The notes: a model not told the origin generated them from the sequence alone. 64,000 nucleotides of DNA from Fusobacteria bacterium ZRK30 (GCA_024628785.1 CP102405.1:744001-808000), one strand, 5' to 3'; shown: positions 35,502 through 44,106, counted from the first letter of the stretch. A program made the numbers and translations.

Positions 35502-36166
35502 TAGATGTAGTTATTATAGAAGATGATCCCATGGTAAGTATGATAACGGAGAAGATAATAAATTCTGTAGGAGAATTTCGTGTAGTAAAAACTTTTAAAG
35601 AGGGGAAAAAAGCCATTAAATATTTGGAACAAAATCATGTGGAACTGATAATATTGGATATGTTTTTACCCGATACCAATGGTTTAGTAACTTTAGAAAC
35701 TATAAGAAAGAAAAAAATTGGTGTGGAAGTTATTTTCCTCACAGCTTCAAATAATACTGTGGAGATAGAGAGAGCATTTAAATTAGGAGCTATAGATTAC
35801 CTCATAAAACCCTTTGATTTTAATAGATTAAAGGATTCTTTGGGAAGGTATTTAAATAAAAAATCAAATATTTTAGGAAAGGAAGTTTTAAGCCAAGGTG
35901 AGGTAGATAAATTATTTTTAAGGAATAAAACTAAGGGGAGCAGTGTCAAAGGGATTAGTGAAAAAACTTTGAAAAAAATAATGGATGTATTATTATTGGA
36001 TCCATCCAAGGAGTGGTCCTCTAAGGAGATTTCCGATATTTTAAATACAAGTACAGTAACAGTAAAAAAATATTTGGATCACCTTATGGAGTTAGGAAGG
36101 GTAGAAAATTCAATCTACTACGGTAGTGTAGGTCGTCCTGAATATAAGTATAAGGTAATACTGTAA
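35498..36166 (+). CDS. CitB/DcuR-type response regulator 2
   Basis: 222 residues, starting inside the kinase stop (ATGA overlap), with the same first 20 residues as regulator 1 (VVIIEDDPMVSMITEKIIN). Receiver landmarks: EDD, LIILDMFLPDTNG (about Asp 56), LTASNN, YLIKPFDFNRL. The C-terminal winged helix WSSKEISDILNTSTVTVKKYLDHL and YGSVGRPEYKYKV is conserved with the paralog. The nearest plausible target is the transporter at 37.6 kb. Confidence 0.92.
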   Translation: MIDVVIIEDDPMVSMITEKIINSVGEFRVVKTFKEGKKAIKYLEQNHVELIILDMFLPDTNGLVTLETIRKKKIGVEVIFLTASNNTVEIERAFKLGAIDYLIKPFDFNRLKDSLGRYLNKKSNILGKEVLSQGEVDKLFLRNKTKGSSVKGISEKTLKKIMDVLLLDPSKEWSSKEISDILNTSTVTVKKYLDHLMELGRVENSIYYGSVGRPEYKYKVIL

Positions 36167-36303
36167 AAATTATAACTAAAAGCATTAAAAAAAGCATCAC
36201 TTTAAATGAGCAATAAACTTAGAACATTCACAAAATAAATAATTGAATTATTTATTTTTACAGATATAATATGTTAATTAGTTTAGAAGAAGGGATTGAA
36301 AAG

Positions 36304-36768
36304 ATGGAAATAAGAGAAAGTTTAAAAAGATTACAGATTGCTAAAAATTTAATTTCAAATTTAAAAGTTTTAGAAGTCTTAAAAAAATATGGAACACCTC
36401 TTGTTATAGGAAGCGTAGCTCAAGAAGTTGTTTGTAAAAGAGATATTGATATTGTCATAGAAACTACAAACTTGAGGGATACCTCTAAAAAAATCCTCTA
36501 TGAATTTATTGAAAATGAAAACTTTAAAAAGATACAATATGGAGATTTTATTAAGTTTCCAAGGAATAATAGACCTAAAGGATTTATTATAAATATTTTT
36601 GTAGATGACGTTGAAGGGAACCCTTGGGAATTTGAAATATGGATTTTAAGCGATATTAAAAATTATAAAATGGAACTAAAAAAATTAAATCATAGGTCAC
36701 AAGAAGAAAAAAATAATATTATTATAGGAAAATTTAGGAGTAGTAAAAATTTAAATAAAGTTGTATAA
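36304..36768 (+). CDS. Nucleotidyltransferase-fold protein of unknown function
   Basis: 154 residues from the ATG at 36304 (AAGGG nine bases upstream); an in-frame ATG at 36271 has no clear site. The stretch VIGSVAQEVVCKRDIDIVIE resembles the G-S ... D-x-D signature of pol-beta-type nucleotidyltransferases (MNT/GrpB-like), with a possible third acidic residue in PWEFEIWIL. No HEPN partner or antitoxin is next to it. Substrate unknown; the fold call is moderate. Confidence 0.55.
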   Translation: MEIRESLKRLQIAKNLISNLKVLEVLKKYGTPLVIGSVAQEVVCKRDIDIVIETTNLRDTSKKILYEFIENENFKKIQYGDFIKFPRNNRPKGFIINIFVDDVEGNPWEFEIWILSDIKNYKMELKKLNHRSQEEKNNIIIGKFRSSKNLNKVV

Positions 36769-36834
36769 ATCATTTATAAAAATTATTTGTAGTAATCAAA
36801 CGTAGATATAGTTATGGTTAGACTCAATGAAATT

Positions 36835-36874
36835 AAAGGTAAAAGGACACTAAAATTAGTGTCCTTTTACTTTG
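36835..36874. terminator. Intrinsic terminator between convergent genes
   Basis: GTAAAAGGACACTAA pairs with TTAGTGTCCTTTTAC around a 2-4 base loop, flanked by AAAG and CTTTG. Confidence 0.85.
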
Positions 36875-36891
36875 TATCCTAAAAAAATTAC

Positions 36892-37074
36892 TTACGATTT
36901 TTGGTTGAATTTGTCTTCTAGATCAATTAGATCTTCTAAATCTTTCTCCAATTGATCTATTTTTCCATTTCTATTTTCAGATTTATAATCTTTTTCTAAT
37001 CTCTTTAATTCTTCTTCAGCGGCTAATTTTCTTATTTTTCTTAATTCTTTGATTTCTTTTAATTTATTAATCAT
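36892..37074 (-). CDS. Small coiled-coil protein of unknown function
   Basis: 60 residues, almost all charged or Leu/Ile: INKLKEIKELRKIRKLAAEE, LKRLEKDYKSE and LEKDLEDLIDLEDKFNQ. A heptad-like pattern suggests one long coiled coil. A GGGAGG box is placed eight bases before the ATG, so translation is credible. No family is recognised. It is divergent from the lipoprotein-like gene, whose signal-peptide region occupies its promoter area. Confidence 0.65.
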   Translation of the reverse strand: MINKLKEIKELRKIRKLAAEEELKRLEKDYKSENRNGKIDQLEKDLEDLIDLEDKFNQKS

Positions 37075-37105
37075 AAAAAACGACCTCCCAGATGATCTTA
37101 TTTAA

Positions 37106-37486
37106 ATTATTCAATTAAAAATAATTTTTCCTTTAAGCCTAATTCTAGTTTTTTCCTATTTATTTTCAGGGTGTTCTTCAAATACACCTAAAGTATCACC
37201 GCTACAGAGATCACAGATGAGAACCAAAACAATAAAGGCTGATTATGATATTGCACTTCCTTCTGTTATGATAGTTTTGGAAAATCAAGGGTATACAGTT
37301 GAAAATACAGATATAGTTCAGGGAGCATACGGATCTAAATCTGCTAAAGATATAGACGATCCGGCGGTATATGGATCTTTATTTAATGAACTTAGAACAG
37401 AAACAGAAAGAATGAAGGCTATCAACTATACCTCTATATATGAGGAGCTTAGAACGGAACTTGAAAGGGTAAAATCTATTAAATAA
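37106..37486 (+). CDS. Lipoprotein-like gene with damaged start
   Basis: The open frame from 37106 encodes a lipoprotein signal (KIIFPLSLILVFSYLFSGC, lipobox LFSGC) and a mature part with RTKTIKADYDIALPSVMIVL, ENQGYTVENTDIVQGAYGSK and a short repeat of the type SLFNELRTETERMKAIN / SIYEELRTELERVKSIK. No ATG, GTG or TTG opens the frame before the ATG at 37217, which would drop the signal peptide. An ATG at 37092 is one base out of frame; one extra A in the AAA at 37104-37106 would restore MILFKIIQLKIIFPL. So this is a start-frameshift or an AUU start. Similar lipoproteins are known as conserved hypotheticals. Confidence 0.6.
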   Translation: MIQLKIIFPLSLILVFSYLFSGCSSNTPKVSPLQRSQMRTKTIKADYDIALPSVMIVLENQGYTVENTDIVQGAYGSKSAKDIDDPAVYGSLFNELRTETERMKAINYTSIYEELRTELERVKSIK

Positions 37487-37496
37487 TTTTTAAGAA

Positions 37497-37525
37497 AAAG
37501 ATTGCGATTAAATTAGCAATCTTTT
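37497..37525 (+). terminator. Intrinsic terminator after the lipoprotein-like gene
   Basis: AAAAGATTGC and GCAATCTTTT pair around a 9-base loop and are followed by further T. Confidence 0.85.
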
Positions 37526-37635
37526 TTTAATTTAATAATTATTTTTTTAGTTTTGTTTTATATCTTTAGGAAAAAATAAGGAATATACTAGACATATAGA
37601 AAATAAAGATAAAAAATGAAACAGGGGGGAAGAAG

Positions 37636-38937
37636 ATGAAAACAGCAGTTTTGTCTAAGGATAAGGTACAGAAAAAATTTAAATTATTAGGTTTGGAGAT
37701 GAAATATTTTATACCTATAACAGCAGTAGTATTAGGTGCAGCATTTACAGGAGCACTGCCAAAAGGGATGGAAGGTGTGATACCTTTTTTACTGATAATG
37801 GGAGTATTATTAAATGAAATAGGTAACAGGACACCTATTATAAAAGATTATTTTGGTGGTGGACCTATAGTAGCTATATTTGCAGCAGCAGCATTGGTTA
37901 CATATAATGTTTTACCGGAAACAGTAGTTAGTTCTTCTGCAACGTTTATGAAAAGTGGAGGATTTTTAAATTTTTATATAGCTGCCCTTATAACAGGTAG
38001 TATATTAGGTATGGACACGAAACTATTGATAAAGGCTGGATTAAAATATCTTCCAGTAATAATAGGTGGAGTATTTGTATCGATCTTAATGACTGGAACA
38101 GTAGGAGCATTGATGGGTTATGGATTCACCAATGCAGTGTTTTATATAGCTATCCCAATAATGGGTGGTGGAATGGGAGCAGGAGCTGTACCACTGGCTC
38201 AAATTTTTGGTAAAGCTATGGAGCAGGATCCCACTAAGCTTCTTTCTATAATGGTTCCAGCAGTAGCATTAGGTAATGCAGTAGCAATAGTTTGCGCAGG
38301 AATATTGAATAAATTAGGAAAAAAACATAAGAAATTTTCAGGTGACGGGAAATTATTAAAGGGACAGGATGACGTAGGTATTGAAGAGGAAAAAGAGTTA
38401 AAGGTAGACTATGCATCTCTAGGAAAAGGTCTGTTGATAGCCACATCATTCTATGTATTAGGAAAGCTTTTAGGAAAATATATACCACTGCATCCATATG
38501 CACTTATGATCTTATCGGTAGCTTTTGCTAAGTTGACAGGTATTTTAAAAAGAGAGCATGAGGAAGCAGCAACAACATGGTTTCAATTTGTAATGAAAAA
38601 TTTTACACTGGCACTATTAGTAGGGATCGGGATAGCGTACACAGATTTAGGAGCAGTAATCAGTGCATTTAGTTTAACTTATCTATTGTTGGTAGTTACA
38701 ACTATAGTAGGTGCTATGATAGGGACTGCAATAGTTGGTCGTATGTTAGGATTCTACATGATCGAAGGAACTATAACAGCAGGATTATGTATGGCAAACA
38801 TGGGTGGTACAGGAGATATCGCAGTATTATCAGCTGCTAATAGAATGGAATTGTTGCCATTTTCACAGATATCATCTAGGATTGGAGGGGCATTTATGCT
38901 CATCCTGACATCATTACTTATAAATTTATTTGTTTAA
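37636..38937 (+). CDS. 2-hydroxycarboxylate:cation symporter (CitS/MaeN/CimH family)
   Basis: 433 residues with about 11 hydrophobic segments. Typical 2HCT stretches: IPFLLIMGVLLNEIGNRTPIIKDYFGGG (about 48-75), IPIMGGGMGAGAVPLAQIF with the GGxG reentrant loop (about 174-192), and the second loop CMANMGGTGDIAVLSA (about 383-398). It imports citrate or malate with Na+ or H+ or exchanges it for lactate or acetate. A CitA/CitB-type sensor pair sits 1.5 kb upstream and is the likely regulator. The gene stops 5 bases before the inverted-repeat flank of the IS element. Confidence 0.93.
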   Translation: MKTAVLSKDKVQKKFKLLGLEMKYFIPITAVVLGAAFTGALPKGMEGVIPFLLIMGVLLNEIGNRTPIIKDYFGGGPIVAIFAAAALVTYNVLPETVVSSSATFMKSGGFLNFYIAALITGSILGMDTKLLIKAGLKYLPVIIGGVFVSILMTGTVGALMGYGFTNAVFYIAIPIMGGGMGAGAVPLAQIFGKAMEQDPTKLLSIMVPAVALGNAVAIVCAGILNKLGKKHKKFSGDGKLLKGQDDVGIEEEKELKVDYASLGKGLLIATSFYVLGKLLGKYIPLHPYALMILSVAFAKLTGILKREHEEAATTWFQFVMKNFTLALLVGIGIAYTDLGAVISAFSLTYLLLVVTTIVGAMIGTAIVGRMLGFYMIEGTITAGLCMANMGGTGDIAVLSAANRMELLPFSQISSRIGGAFMLILTSLLINLFV

Positions 38938-38989
38938 AAAAAGGTGCCCCAGGATACTATACCCTGTCAAGTTCCGATTAATAAAAAAA

Positions 38990-39883
38990 CTAATTCGAAT
39001 TTAAAAATTGAATAGGTGATTGGTAGTTTAAATCTTTTTGAATGCGTTCAGTGTTGTACCACTGAACGTATTTTTTTCTACTTTTTCTTGTCTCAGATTT
39101 AGACTGCTTTCCTATCCTTCGTAATTGTTCTTCTTTTAATTGGGAAAACCAATTTTCTATTGGGGAGTTTTCCCAACATGCACCTGGGCGCGACATACTC
39201 CTTAAACACTCATTCTTTTCTAAGTGATTCCTATAACTCCAGCTATGATATAATGACCCCTGATCGGAATGGAGAATGCTCCCCCTAAGGTTAACTCCCT
39301 TTAAAGTGTTTATTATAAGATCGGTGTCATTTTTATTAGATAAATCATATGAGATAATTTGCTTAGAATACAAATCTTTTATAGCTGAAAGGTATAACCT
39401 ACCATCAGAACAATTTATATAACTAACATCTGTTGAATATTTACTACGGGGTTTTTCTGCTTTAAAGTTACAGTTTAAAAGATTTTCAGCCATATAAGAC
39501 TTATTTCTTTTAACTTGAATTCTTCTACTTATAGATTTCTTTTTGCGCGTGATTGTTTTTAAATTTAAGATATTTTTATATCTTAAGATCTTCTTATGGT
39601 TAAAATTTACATTAAGTTTTTTCAACAAATGGTATTTAAGCCTCAGCGTGCCATAGACTTCAAAATTGTTTAAATGCTCAACTAATATTAATTCCGCGTG
39701 GTCGTCATTAAAATTATTAGCTATAGGTTTTCCCTTTGAAATCCATTTTCTATAAGCTCTAGAAGTTATATTTAATAAACTAGCTAATTTTTCAATAGTA
39801 TAAACTTTTTTAAGAGAATCAATAATTTGATATTTTTCAATATTAGTTATTTTGAACGGATTTTCATCAATTGAGCAAAGCAC
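38990..39883 (-). CDS. IS3-family transposase OrfB (DDE integrase)
   Basis: 297 residues read in the -1 frame relative to OrfA. The catalytic triad of the rve domain is visible: Asp in YSTDVSYINC (about 152), Asp in LHSDQGSLYHS (about 209) and Glu in NSPIENWFSQLKEE (about 245). The N-terminus holds the HTH_21-like part. It is probably made as an OrfAB fusion through a frameshift at the A6G run (39889-39883 on the minus strand). It has no internal stop, so the element may be active. Confidence 0.93.
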   Translation of the reverse strand: MLCSIDENPFKITNIEKYQIIDSLKKVYTIEKLASLLNITSRAYRKWISKGKPIANNFNDDHAELILVEHLNNFEVYGTLRLKYHLLKKLNVNFNHKKILRYKNILNLKTITRKKKSISRRIQVKRNKSYMAENLLNCNFKAEKPRSKYSTDVSYINCSDGRLYLSAIKDLYSKQIISYDLSNKNDTDLIINTLKGVNLRGSILHSDQGSLYHSWSYRNHLEKNECLRSMSRPGACWENSPIENWFSQLKEEQLRRIGKQSKSETRKSRKKYVQWYNTERIQKDLNYQSPIQFLNSN

Positions 39884-40101
39884 TTTTTTAAAATTTCAAC
39901 ATCATCAACTTCACATTTTTTTCGTCCCTGTTTGCTATCTTTAGTAAGGGTTCCATCTAAATAGGATTTCTTCCAATTCGCTAACATTCCAGTACTTTTA
40001 ACGTTATATTCTTTAGCTAAATAAGAATATGATTCACCTGCAATTAAGCGTTTACAGATTTCAACTTTTAATTCGTAGCTCCATTTTCTATTTTTTGACA
40101 T
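39847..40101 (-). CDS. IS3-family transposase OrfA
   Basis: 84 residues: MSKNRKWSYELKVEICKRLI, GESYSYLAKEYNVKSTGMLANWKK, the helix-turn-helix (HTH_28/transposase_8 type) of OrfA proteins, which binds the terminal repeats. The end overlaps OrfB by 37 bases and contains AAAAAAG, the standard IS3 slippery heptamer. A TAGGAGGTATTTTTTT sequence precedes its ATG. Confidence 0.9.
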   Translation of the reverse strand: MSKNRKWSYELKVEICKRLIAGESYSYLAKEYNVKSTGMLANWKKSYLDGTLTKDSKQGRKKCEVDDVEILKKCFAQLMKIRSK

Positions 40102-40304
40102 AAAAAAATACCTCCTAAAGTTCTCAATTAAATAATAACATAAATGCTTTTTATTTAATCGGAACTTTAAAGGTATTATAATCCCAGGGCACCTTTTTTT
40201 TACATAATTTAGTAAAAAAAATATGCTTCTAAAGGTTTGAAATAAAAAATAAAGTTTTATTTTTTAAAAAAAAATGATAATCTTTTAGAAAGGAGGCTGA
40301 GAAA

Positions 40305-41297
40305 ATGAAAGTAACCATAAAAGATGTAGCTAAGGATGCAGGAGTAGCTCCTTCTACAGTATCCAGAGTAATATCTAATACTTCCAGGATAGGAGAAGCA
40401 ACCAGGATAAGGGTTCTAAACTCCATTGAAAAATTAGGGTATACACCGAATATACTAGCTAGAAGTTTGGTGAATAAACAAACTAAGATAATTGGTGTAG
40501 TCATGCCCCATGAAGCTGACTCCCTCTTTTCCAATCCCTTTTATATTCAAGCTATGAAGGGAATAAGTATAGCTGCAGAAAAACATAAATATCATATTAT
40601 GTATGCCTTTGGAAAAAATAAAGACAATGAATTAGAAGCAGTAAAAAACTTTATTTCATCTAATATAGTGGATGGGATATGCCTGCTGACTACCAGAAAA
40701 AAAGATGAATGTCTTGAGTATTTAGAAAAACATGAATTTCCATGTGTAGTAATCGGCCGGCCGGAAAAAATTGATTCTGCCAACATTCTCTGGGTAGATA
40801 ATAACAACGAAGAAACTACAAAACATCTTGTAAGAAAATTAATCTTAGATGGTCATAGGAATATAGGTTATCTTGGGGCAAAAAAAAATTGGACTGTATC
40901 CATTAACAGAGAAAAAGGGTTTAAAGAGGAGTGTAAAAGGGAAAATATAGATGCAGAAATTATATATAAAACTGATTTTAGCAGGGAAAATGGTTATAGC
41001 GGGGCTGAAAAATTACTTTCAAATAAAAATTTAACAGCAATAATATGTACCGATGATATCTTAGCTTTTGGTGTTCAAAGATATTTAATTGAAAGAAATA
41101 TAAAGGATATAAAGATAATAGGATTTAATAATATTGATCCACTGGGAAACTTTGGACCTAAATTTTCATCTGTTGATATAAATGCATTAAAACTTGGAAA
41201 AGAAGCCATGAGTTTACTCATATCAAAACTTAATAAAAGTAATAAAAGTAATAATAAAATTGTTAGATCAAAATTAAGAGACATAGAGGAGGAATAA
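40305..41297 (+). CDS. LacI-family transcriptional repressor
   Basis: 330 residues. The N-terminal HTH reads TIKDVAKDAGVAPSTVSRVI (4-23) with the hinge helix YTPNILARSLVNKQT, and the rest is a periplasmic-binding-protein-like effector domain (IIGVVMPHEADS, IICTDDILAFGVQRYL). It resembles MalR-type regulators. The gene starts the alpha-glucoside cluster, and a perfect 20-bp palindrome with a central AAACGTTT sits upstream of the glucosidase gene, the type of site LacI proteins bind. It probably derepresses on an alpha-glucoside or its phosphate. Confidence 0.92.
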   Translation: MKVTIKDVAKDAGVAPSTVSRVISNTSRIGEATRIRVLNSIEKLGYTPNILARSLVNKQTKIIGVVMPHEADSLFSNPFYIQAMKGISIAAEKHKYHIMYAFGKNKDNELEAVKNFISSNIVDGICLLTTRKKDECLEYLEKHEFPCVVIGRPEKIDSANILWVDNNNEETTKHLVRKLILDGHRNIGYLGAKKNWTVSINREKGFKEECKRENIDAEIIYKTDFSRENGYSGAEKLLSNKNLTAIICTDDILAFGVQRYLIERNIKDIKIIGFNNIDPLGNFGPKFSSVDINALKLGKEAMSLLISKLNKSNKSNNKIVRSKLRDIEEE

Positions 41298-41299
41298 TA

Positions 41300-42247
41300 T
41301 TGAAATATTATGCAGGAGTAGATTTAGGAGGGACAAATACAAAAATAGGCCTTTTAGATGAAAACGGTGAAATTTTAACAAAGGAAACAATAAAAACGTT
41401 TTCGGAAAAAGGTATGGAAATAACATTGAAGAGGATATGGGAAACAATAGAAAAACTAATGGATCAAAAAAAAATAAGTAAAGAAAAGATGGGTGGAATA
41501 GGAATAGGGATTCCAGGGCCTGTAATAGATCAAGAGATCGTAGCTTTTTTTGCTAATTTTGACTGGGAAGCTAATGTAAATATCAGTGAAGCAATGGAAA
41601 AAATCTCAGGTGTATCGACAAAATTAGAAAATGATGTAAATATGATAGCCATTGGAGAGAGTAAGTTTGGAGCAGGAAAAGGAAGTACCAGCAGTATTAC
41701 AGTGGCTCTTGGAACTGGAGTTGGCGGTGGAATAGTAGTAAATTCTAAATTAGTTTCCGGAATGAATGGTGCTGGTGGAGAGATTGGTCATATGAAATTA
41801 GTTGAAAATGGAAAATTATGTGGATGCGGTCAAAGAGGTTGTTTTGAAACTTATGCATCTGCCACCGGAGTAATCAGAGAAGCTAAGTCACGTCTGGCTG
41901 TAAATAAAAATAACCTTTTATATAAGAGCTTAGATGGGGATATGGAAAAATTAGAAGCTAAAGATGTCTTTGATTGCGCTAAAGCTGGAGATGAATTTTC
42001 TATGGAAATAGTTAATTATGTAGGAAATTATTTAGGTATGGGAATAGGAAATTTATTAAATGTAATAAACCCGGAAATTATTATTTTGTCAGGTGGAGTT
42101 GCGTTAGCAGGAAAGATACTTTTAGACGTAGTTAAGGAAAAATTAAAACAATATGCTATGCCGGTAACTTTGAAAAATTTAGAAATCAAATTAGGAGAAC
42201 TAGGAAATGATGCAGGGATTAAAGGTGGAATCGCCCTTTTCTTATAG
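41300..42247 (+). CDS. ROK-family sugar kinase (glucokinase-like)
   Basis: 315 residues from a TTG start 2 bases after the repressor stop, with AGAGGAGGAATAATA upstream. ATP motif GVDLGGTNTKIG (5-16), catalytic region LENDVNMIAIGESKFGAG, and the ROK zinc motif GKLCGCGQRGCFETYAS (about 172-188). It should phosphorylate glucose freed by the neighbouring glucosidase. Translational coupling with the repressor is likely. A hairpin terminator separates it from the glucosidase promoter. Confidence 0.93.
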   Translation: MKYYAGVDLGGTNTKIGLLDENGEILTKETIKTFSEKGMEITLKRIWETIEKLMDQKKISKEKMGGIGIGIPGPVIDQEIVAFFANFDWEANVNISEAMEKISGVSTKLENDVNMIAIGESKFGAGKGSTSSITVALGTGVGGGIVVNSKLVSGMNGAGGEIGHMKLVENGKLCGCGQRGCFETYASATGVIREAKSRLAVNKNNLLYKSLDGDMEKLEAKDVFDCAKAGDEFSMEIVNYVGNYLGMGIGNLLNVINPEIIILSGGVALAGKILLDVVKEKLKQYAMPVTLKNLEIKLGELGNDAGIKGGIALFL

Positions 42248-42266
42248 AAAAGTGTGCATAAAATAG

Positions 42267-42294
42267 AAAAATGTATTTATTTGAGTACATTTTT
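42267..42294 (+). terminator. Intrinsic terminator after the ROK kinase
   Basis: AAAAATGTA and TACATTTTT form a 9-bp stem around a 10-base loop, ending in T residues. AT-only apart from one pair, so strength is moderate. Confidence 0.6.
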
Positions 42295-42307
42295 CATTAT
42301 ATTTAAC

Positions 42308-42336
42308 TAGACAATGAAAAAAAAATATGATATAAA
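42308..42336 (+). promoter_or_regulatory. Promoter of the glucosidase-PTS operon
   Basis: TAGACA and TATAAA are separated by 17 bases, about 78 bases upstream of the glucosidase start. The operator lies just downstream of the predicted start point. Confidence 0.6.
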
Positions 42337-42381
42337 TTATCTATAAAATATCTATGTGTGGATGTTTAAATTTTTATTTAT

Positions 42382-42401
42382 TTGCGCAAACGTTTGCGCA
42401 A
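42382..42401. promoter_or_regulatory. Perfect 20-bp LacI-type operator
   Basis: TTGCGCAAACGTTTGCGCAA is a perfect palindrome with the central CG of LacI-family sites, 12 bases upstream of the glucosidase ATG and about 40 bases after the predicted transcription start. Bound repressor would act as a roadblock. Confidence 0.85.
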
Positions 42402-42413
42402 CTAGGAGGAACT

Positions 42414-44087
42414 ATGGATAAAAAATGGTGGAAGGAAGCTATAGGGTACCAGGTATATCCTAGAAGTTTTAAAGATTCCAACGGAGACGGAATAGGTGAT
42501 TTACAGGGACTTATTTCTAAATTAGATTATTTAAAAGACTTGGGAATAGACATTATTTGGATATGTCCTATGTATAAATCACCAAATGATGACAATGGAT
42601 ATGACATCAGTGATTATAAAGAGATATTAGAAGAATTTGGAACAATGGAAGACTTCGACGAACTATTAAAAGAAGTTAAAGATAGAGATATGAAACTTAT
42701 TATAGACTTGGTGATAAATCATACAAGTGATGAACATCCGTGGTTTGTAGAATCGGCATCTTCAAAAGATAATCCAAAAAGAGATTGGTATATCTGGCGT
42801 GATGGTAAGGGTGAAAAAGAACCAAATAACTGGGAAAGTATTTTCAGCGGTTCTGCCTGGGAACACTCAAAAGAAAGAGAGCAATACTATCTTCATCTTT
42901 TTTCTAAGAAACAGCCTGATTTAAACTGGGAAAATAAAGAGATGAGAGAAGAGATCTACAGTATGATCAACTGGTGGTTAGAAAAAGGAATAGATGGATT
43001 TAGAGTAGACGCAATAAGTCATATAAAAAAAGAAGACGGCCTTAAAGACATGCCTAATCCAGATGGATTAAAATATGTATCTTCTTTTGATAAACATATG
43101 AATCAAAATGGAATTCATAAATATTTAGATGAACTTAAAGAAAAAACATTTGAAAAATATGACATCGTAACTGTTGGTGAAGCAAATGGCGTTAGTTCTC
43201 ACAATAGTAAAGATATCAAGGATTGGGTATGTTCAAAAGATGGGAAATTTAATATGATCTTTCAATTTGAGCATTTAGATCTATGGAATAGTTGTGGAAA
43301 TAAAGCGTTTGACGTAAAAAGATATAAAAAAATATTGAGTAAATGGCAAAACACAGTAAATGACATAGGGTGGAATGCATTGTATATTGAAAATCATGAT
43401 ATTCCCAGATCTATCTCTACACTGGGAAATGATGAAAAGTATAGAGTCCAGTGTGCAAAATCATTTGCTGCAATGTATTTTTTACAAAAAGGGACACCTT
43501 TTATATATCAAGGTCAGGAGATAGGAATGACAAATATTTCTTACCCTAGGATAGATGATTATAACGACGTTAGAATCATGAATGAATACAAAGAGTTAGT
43601 TTTAGATAATAAAGCAACTGAAGAAAATATAGAAAATTTAAAAAGTTCTTCTAGGGATAATGCAAGGACACCTATGCAGTGGGATGATGGTCAAAATGCC
43701 GGATTTACCAGTGGTACTCCTTGGATAAAGATAAATGAAAATCATAGTTGTATAAATGTAAAAAATGATTTAGAGGACGAAGATTCAGTTTTAAACTTTT
43801 ATAAAAAAATGATTGAGTTGAGAAAAAACTCAAAAGAGATTTTATATGGAGACTATAATTGTCTGATTGAATCAGATGAAAAAATATATAGTTATACAAG
43901 ATTAGTGGATGGGAAAGGTTATATTGTAATTTGTAATTTAACTGAAGCAATATGTGAGTTTAAAGAGGAAAATTATCCTTTAAATTCTAAAAATCTTGTA
44001 TTGAATAACTATAAAGTAGAGGATCATAAGACAACATATGAATTATTATTGAAGCCTTATGAGTGCAGAGTTTACACGTTGAAATAA
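42414..44087 (+). CDS. GH13 alpha-glucosidase (oligo-1,6-glucosidase type)
   Basis: 557 residues from the ATG at 42414, right after AGGAGGAACT; the frame is open from 42354 but the operator lies there. GH13 regions: DLVINHTSDEHPWF (I), DGFRVDAISH with nucleophile Asp (II), VTVGEANGV with acid/base Glu (III) and IENHDIPRS (IV). The opening KEAIGYQVYPRSFKDSNGDG is typical of oligo-1,6-glucosidases and trehalose-6-phosphate hydrolases. Imported alpha-glucosides, possibly phosphorylated by the PTS next door, are the likely substrate. Cytoplasmic; no signal peptide. Confidence 0.93.
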   Translation: MDKKWWKEAIGYQVYPRSFKDSNGDGIGDLQGLISKLDYLKDLGIDIIWICPMYKSPNDDNGYDISDYKEILEEFGTMEDFDELLKEVKDRDMKLIIDLVINHTSDEHPWFVESASSKDNPKRDWYIWRDGKGEKEPNNWESIFSGSAWEHSKEREQYYLHLFSKKQPDLNWENKEMREEIYSMINWWLEKGIDGFRVDAISHIKKEDGLKDMPNPDGLKYVSSFDKHMNQNGIHKYLDELKEKTFEKYDIVTVGEANGVSSHNSKDIKDWVCSKDGKFNMIFQFEHLDLWNSCGNKAFDVKRYKKILSKWQNTVNDIGWNALYIENHDIPRSISTLGNDEKYRVQCAKSFAAMYFLQKGTPFIYQGQEIGMTNISYPRIDDYNDVRIMNEYKELVLDNKATEENIENLKSSSRDNARTPMQWDDGQNAGFTSGTPWIKINENHSCINVKNDLEDEDSVLNFYKKMIELRKNSKEILYGDYNCLIESDEKIYSYTRLVDGKGYIVICNLTEAICEFKEENYPLNSKNLVLNNYKVEDHKTTYELLLKPYECRVYTLK

Positions 44088-44106
44088 AAAACAAAAGGGG
44101 GGAAAG

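Larger units (their letters stand above)
38961..40176 (-). mobile_element. IS3-family insertion sequence
   Basis: Two overlapping transposase frames lie on the minus strand between inverted ends. The core inverted repeat is AAGTTCCGATTAA at 38969-38981 and its complement at 40156-40168, each with a looser outer extension (ATACC). Further out, GGTGCCC-CA-GGAT (38943) and its partner ending at 40193, flanked by A and T runs, look like the two arms of one terminator split by the insertion. Exact ends and target duplication (a TATA on each side is one option) are not certain. Confidence 0.85.

Noticed and set aside
42354-42413. Longer N-terminus for the GH13 glucosidase
   Set aside because: The extension is encoded by the operator and leader; an AGGAGG box directly precedes the ATG at 42414.
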